64,000 bases of DNA from positions 6,024,890 to 6,088,889 of the forward strand of contig NC_092485.1 in NCBI RefSeq assembly GCF_047495875.1, in the 5' to 3' direction. Below, one piece after another: positions 59,120-64,000 of this stretch (positions are counted from its first letter, which is position 1; each line of letters starts with the position of its first letter). The stretch comes from Pithys albifrons albifrons (taxonomy: Eukaryota; Chordata; Aves; Passeriformes; Thamnophilidae). The notes beneath the pieces are model-generated. The model ran no database searches and was not told the origin of the DNA. It was given only the letters and a program-made list of their open reading frames with translations. The position numbers and the translations under genes were made by a program.

Positions 59120-62100
59120 TGGTGGAGTTGGTGAGTGACCTGAGCAGCCCCCAGAAAGCCTGGAGCCCTGTGGCCCCTGGACCCCTGCCAGCCCCTTTGG
59201 CTGAGCCGAGTGCCTGGAGGAGCAGGAACGCTGCCTTTACCTCTGCCTGGCTCCTCCCTGCCTGGCACACTCACTCCTGTGTCTTCCCACAGAAGACTTC
59301 TGCTCAGTCCTTTGACGTCTCTGCATTTCTCCTCTTTATATGCCAGAAAAGTAATGTCATACAAATCCCTCCCCACTTCCTTCTGATTGGCCACCAAAAG
59401 GTTCCCTTCTTTGCCCAGGCTGCAGCAGCTCATTTCTTTGTGCGCTGGAATGAGTTCAACACTTCCTCAAACCAGACTACAGAGCACCTGCAGGGCTTCA
59501 CCGGGGCTGAAAGAAGTTCATGAGAACCAAACACATGGCTCATCTCGCCCCTGAAGTTCACAGGGATCCTAAACCCAACCCTGCAGTTCAGGGCTCGTGG
59601 CAGCTCCTCCTCCCTCAGCCCCAGAGTTTGCAGAGAGGGGACAGAGGCCACGCAGTTCCTGTTGGGGTTAACGGGGGTCACGGCAGCTCATCATCATCTG
59701 CCTGACAGGCCAGTGCATGTTCCCAGCCCAGACTTCTCCAGGGCTGAACTGGTGGGTTTCCTGATTTGCAGCAGGTCTGAACTCATGAGTAAGATACAAT
59801 TCATGACACTGACACTCCAAAATTTAAATAAAATGCTGGATATGGATAAATAACCACATACATCAACATTAGAAGTGTAACATGTGGGTCAAGCTCACAA
59901 CCTCACACTGAAGATTGTTCAGAAGAAAGAACAAGTGGAGACTGTCAGCAATAGTGGCAAGTAGAGGCTGCACTCTGGTGGGATGGGGGCTGGAATCACA
60001 GAGCTGCTCTGCCTGGTGTGGAGAACCACAGGGTACTGCCCAGCTGTGCTCGGGGGCCTGAGCCATGGGGACATGAAGGAGATGGGGTTTTCTCCTACAC
60101 ACCTCCGAGGACAGGAGGAGAGGATTTCCCTTTCCTCCCCAGCATCAAATACCCCCAGCCAAGGAAGAGCTGAAAACATGATGAGGATCAGCAGCTGGGA
60201 CCAAGAGTAGATCTCTGGGGAAGCTGCCTCCCATTTGCCCAGATCAACAGAGATCCAGGCTCCAGAGCTGCCACTCTCCTTGCTCTTAGAATCACAGAAT
60301 CACAGAATTCTCTGCCCTGGGGTGATGCAGAGAGCTCAGGGAGTGCCTGCAGTGGACACACGTGCCCATCCCTTCCTCCACTGAGGAAGCCTCCTGTGCT
60401 TCCTCCACTGCCACCCCAGCCCCTCTGTGGGCCCAGCAAAGCTCCAGCTGAGCCCCCTGCCCCAGGAGAGCTCGGTGCTGCTCAGAGGAGCAGGCTGGGA
60501 GCAGTTCTGTGGAGCTGTGGGCACCTAGAACAGTGAGCATTTCCTCTGTACCCCACAGTGCCACAGCCCAGGTGGGACGGGATGCTGGGGAGGATGTGAT
60601 GCCTCCAGCCAAAGAGCTCAGCTGCCTCTGGAGCTTCTACAGCTCGGTCTGAAGGGACAGTGGGCTGTGTCTGACACTGACCCAGACCTCACCACAAGTG
60701 ACAGAGGCTTTTCAGTGCAGCCCTGCTCGCTGTGAGGGCCCAACCAGCACAGGAATCCAGCACCCAGCAGATGACTCCTGGTTTTCATGTTTGCATTTGC
60801 CCAACCCTTTGAACCCTGTGAGAGCTTTCATTTTCAGTTTCCTCCTTCATCTTGCAGTGCTCTCTTCTCTTCCCTTCCCTTGCAGCACAGGCCACCCCGT
60901 GCAGCCTGTGCTCAGACACACCCAGGACTGGCAGCTCTGTCCCCATCGGCGCTGCCAGCACCAAACTCCCACTCCTGTAAACCACGTGAGTGCCCAGCAC
61001 AGCTCCCTGCCCAACTCTGCTGCTCTGAGACCTCAGAGTGTCTCAGACCATCCTCTCCAGGATCAAGAGTGCTGCTGCACACACTCCTCCTGCTTCCCAG
61101 CCCCCGTGATGTGCTCCATTCCCCCTTTGTTATGAGAACACCTCGCTGGAGGAGAACAGGGAAGGGCTCGAAGGAGGAAATGACACCCACAGACAGGGCC
61201 AGCCCCAGGCTGCAGAAAATGAAGACTCTCCAGAACCTGAGTCAGGAGACTCAAGGGAGCATTTTGGGGAAGCTGCAGGTCACGGAGAGCAAGGTCTGAT
61301 CCATCCTACAAGGTGTTTTGGTCTTGTAGGAGGCTGCAAAGGGTTAAAAGCAGCAGCCAGTACCTGGGATGTGGGTTTAGCTACACCTCCGAGGTGGCAC
61401 AGGGCTCTTACCTTTATTAAAGAGCACATGCCATGCAAAGAATCAGCCTTCCTGGAACCCTCCAGCCTTCCCCAATAAAACAAAGACCTTTGCCTCTGTC
61501 TCAACAGTTTCTCATTTCATCCTCGTCTCTTCTTCTTAAAGGCCTCTGACCCATTTCCTGTGTGTCTTTATGGCACACCCTCCACTTCTTCCAACTTTCC
61601 TTCAGAGGAAAGTTACCGAGCCCTGGGTGCAGAGAAGAGGGAGCACAATCCCAGTGGCCAAGCCTGGACATGGAGCTCTGAAGTCACCCCCTGGTATGAA
61701 GATCCAGGAAATTGATGGGGCATCCTGTGGTGCAAACCTTCCACAGGTCTGGCCCTGTGCCATGGGAGTGATTCCATCACTCTGTGCAGGGCAGCAACCC
61801 CTCCTTGGGACAGAGATGCCACGGGACTCGTGTGCCCGCTGCCATCCGCTGCCATCCCTGCACGGGACCGGGCGCGCCCCTCCCGCCTGCCCTGGCACAG
61901 CAAACAGGTGAGTCTGCCCAGTTTGGTGGCCCCGGGGTGGGCACACGGCCCCCAACAGATGCAGACACGGCAGCCAAGGTCCCCCCACAGCCGTGCCCCC
62001 CATGTGCCCAGGGCCCCGCGCGGGGATGCGGGCACAGGGATGTTGGGAGGGGCTGTCACCGCCGCGGCCTCGCAAAGTGGCGGAGAAAAGCCCAACTGGA

Positions 62101-62400
62101 GAAAACACGGTTAAAAGAGGAGAAATTACCTCTTTAGGGCCGCGATCCGCCCGGAGCGGGACCTCCAGCCCTGGCCCGGCCGTTGTGGCACAGCGGGGCG
62201 GGTGCGGAGGTACCACCGCGCATTTCATCCGCGGCCCGGGCGGTGCGGGATTCGGGATGCGGCCCCGGCTTTGTCATCCGTCCCGCCCCAGCGGAATCCC
62301 CCGTGGCTCCCGCTGCATCCCTGCCCATGCCCAGCCCCGCTCCTGGCCCGGCCTGGAGAGCAGAGACCCCGTCCCGCCGGAGGTTGGGGAGGGGGACAGG
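59120..62400. other. Presumed first intron of BAK1
   Basis: No recognised coding exon. The acceptor gttccag on minus (exon start about 59108) precedes the ATG exon, and a donor at about 62418 matches a first exon in the CpG island, so this 3.3 kb is most simply one intron. Confidence 0.5.
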
Positions 62401-62860
62401 GGACTCGCCGCCACTCACCGCGTGTCGGGGAGCTACGGCATCCCGGCCCGGGGCCGCTCCATCCGCTTCTGCCTCTTGCCCGCGGCGAAAGGAAGCGACC
62501 GGGGCCGGGGAAGAGGAGAGAAAACTAGAGCGGAAAAAAAAAAAGTTGAAACCCAGCCCCGGAGCACAGACGCGGGCGCGGAGGCGCCGGACTCAGCTCC
62601 CTCTAGAGGCACCAACCCCGGCGCGGACAGCGCGGGCACTCCGGGGGGCTCCTGCGGGGCTCCTGCGGGGCTCGGGGGCTCCTCGGGGAGCTCCAAGGGA
62701 TGCTGAGGCATCGCCCAGCCGCGGGACGCTGCGCGGCTCAGGGAGCTGAGGAACTGCGGGGACTGCCCTGCGCTGCGGGGATGGCACCGAACACCCCGGC
62801 CCGGCCCGGCCCCCTGCTTGTCCTGCTTCATCCTGGGGTCTCCAGTGGTTTCTGATCTTT
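62000..62860. promoter_or_regulatory. CpG island, probable BAK1 promoter and first exon
   Basis: A dense CG-rich block lies about 3 kb upstream of the BAK1 ATG. On minus, acgcg|gtgagtgg at 62419/62418 is a strong donor. The block may also serve a plus-strand gene outside the window. No start site can be fixed from sequence alone. Confidence 0.55.
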
Positions 62861-64000
62861 TCCTTAAGGCTGCACCCTAAGGTTTGCCCTCTGCCAGTTC
62901 CCAAAGGAGCCCCGTCACAGTCCCTATTGGAGCATTTTTGGTTTCTCAGCAGAAACTCGTGTGGCTCCACTAGAAAAAAAAAGTCACGGATGGCAGAGGT
63001 GGTTCACACCGAGAGCCTCAGGAAATCTGAAACGCACTGAAAAATCCCGGCAGCTGGAAGAGGGGATGTGATTCACCATGGAGAGCGAAATCGCTTCAGT
63101 GCTGGAGGGTTCAGCGATCTGCCCTGGCTGCTTCTCCTCTCCTCGTTCCTTGGGACGCTGCCAGGGACACTGTTGGGGCTGGAAAGTGCCAGATAAGCAG
63201 AGGTTTGGGGCTGGTACAGATGCCTGACTGCTGATTATCACGTTACCTGTCTGTCCAATGGCAGGAGCACTGTGGATGCCCTGGGGGATGTTCCCTGCCC
63301 CAGAGCCAGAGATTTCTGTTCTTGGCTTACTTGGCTGAGCTTTCCCAGGGCAAATGAGCCCCTGGCTGCAGAGAGTCCTGCTCTGCCTCCTTGGAGGTGT
63401 GGGCTGCTGGGGATGTGGCCTTGGCAGACCCTGCTGAGGGTGGTGTCTGCACTGACAAAGTGAAAAGCCAGATGTGGAGGGGGAAGCAAAGGACACCCAC
63501 AGTGACTGTGGGGCTGGGAGAGAGGTGGCCCAGCCAGAGATGGCTTTCATGGAGGTAAAATAATCACGGAGCAGAGGAAGGTGAGGAATCAGCTAATGGG
63601 GCCTCTCCCCACCAGCCTGGCCTCAAGGGGTCTGCCTTCCTCCCAGGTGCACCCACAAACTCCTGGTCCTGGTGGGGCTCAAGCTCCCACCACCAACCTA
63701 GTGCTGGTGGTGGTTGTTCCTCTGCACTCCTGGTGTGATGTGTGGACAGGTTTCAGCTGTTATACCATGACAGAACAAGTTCTGAGCTTCTCCCCACCAC
63801 ACACATCAATCCAGGCTTTTCCTGAGCCTCACCACCATTTCAGATTTAGCAACCCCCAGAATTACCTCATTAGGTGGCAGCTCCGGTGAGAACTTCTGCA
63901 ACTGTGAATCTCATCTAAAACCCTTCATTTTTGCAAACCACTTCCCTTCCACCTTGAACACACATTGCACAACACCTCTGTGGTCTGGCTGTAGAAAACC
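62860..64000. other. Right flank with no recognised gene
   Basis: Only short uninformative open frames. ITPR3, near BAK1 in mammals, shows no recognisable first exon here. Confidence 0.45.

Noticed and set aside
62183..62749. 188-codon plus-strand frame in the right CpG island
   Set aside because: Arg/Pro/Ala-rich translation of GC-rich sequence with no domain. The strong splice donor there is on the minus strand.

Overview
The window reads as bird nuclear DNA, most likely a GC-rich microchromosome segment (passerine is a guess). The reasons are vertebrate intron–exon genes, about fourteen CR1-type LINE 3' fragments, dense minisatellites, and a gene set matching the TREM–NFYA–OARD1–APOBEC2–TSPO2 block that is on human 6p21. 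From memory, the avian block lies on chicken chromosome 26. Five genes are rebuilt completely at the coding level, with splice phases that close and lengths matching their families. A sixth, the TREM gene, is also complete. All product calls rest on remembered family sequence features, not on a database search.

Layout. 1–2.2 kb: non-coding DNA with a CR1 fragment. 2.2–5.1 kb: a plus-strand TREM2-like Ig receptor with a charged transmembrane helix, followed at 5.3–5.6 kb by a decayed Ig-V exon. 6.95–22.4 kb: NFYA on the minus strand (347 codons, long isoform), with a long 3' UTR, large introns and three minisatellites. 22.3–23.5 kb: a CpG island that appears to be a shared divergent promoter for NFYA (minus) and OARD1 (plus). 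It contains three CCAAT motifs and a 23-bp tandem array. 23.3–26.7 kb: OARD1 (TARG1 ADP-ribosylglycohydrolase). 28.5–32.6 kb: APOBEC2 (minus). 37.6–40.8 kb: TSPO2 (minus). 41–50.4 kb: no recognisable gene. 50.4–62.4 kb: BAK1 (minus), with a likely non-coding first exon in a CpG island near 62.4 kb. 62.5–64 kb: nothing recognisable.

The genes share no single pathway. The block combines myeloid sensing (TREM), CCAAT transcription (NFYA), ADP-ribose removal (OARD1), a muscle-associated cytidine deaminase homologue (APOBEC2), a cholesterol/porphyrin-binding membrane protein (TSPO2) and the mitochondrial apoptosis effector BAK1.

Most notable: (i) three NFYA introns carry a minisatellite immediately upstream of a 3' splice site, and the largest (about 21 copies) has amplified the exon-2 acceptor itself; (ii) an open frame spliced in phase onto OARD1 that would add a mitochondrial-presequence-like leader; (iii) a 23-bp promoter array whose units carry Kozak-like or YY1-like CCGCCATG motifs; (iv) a 74-bp tandem copy of the OARD1 exon-5 donor; (v) BAK1 next to TSPO2 with no UNC5CL between them.
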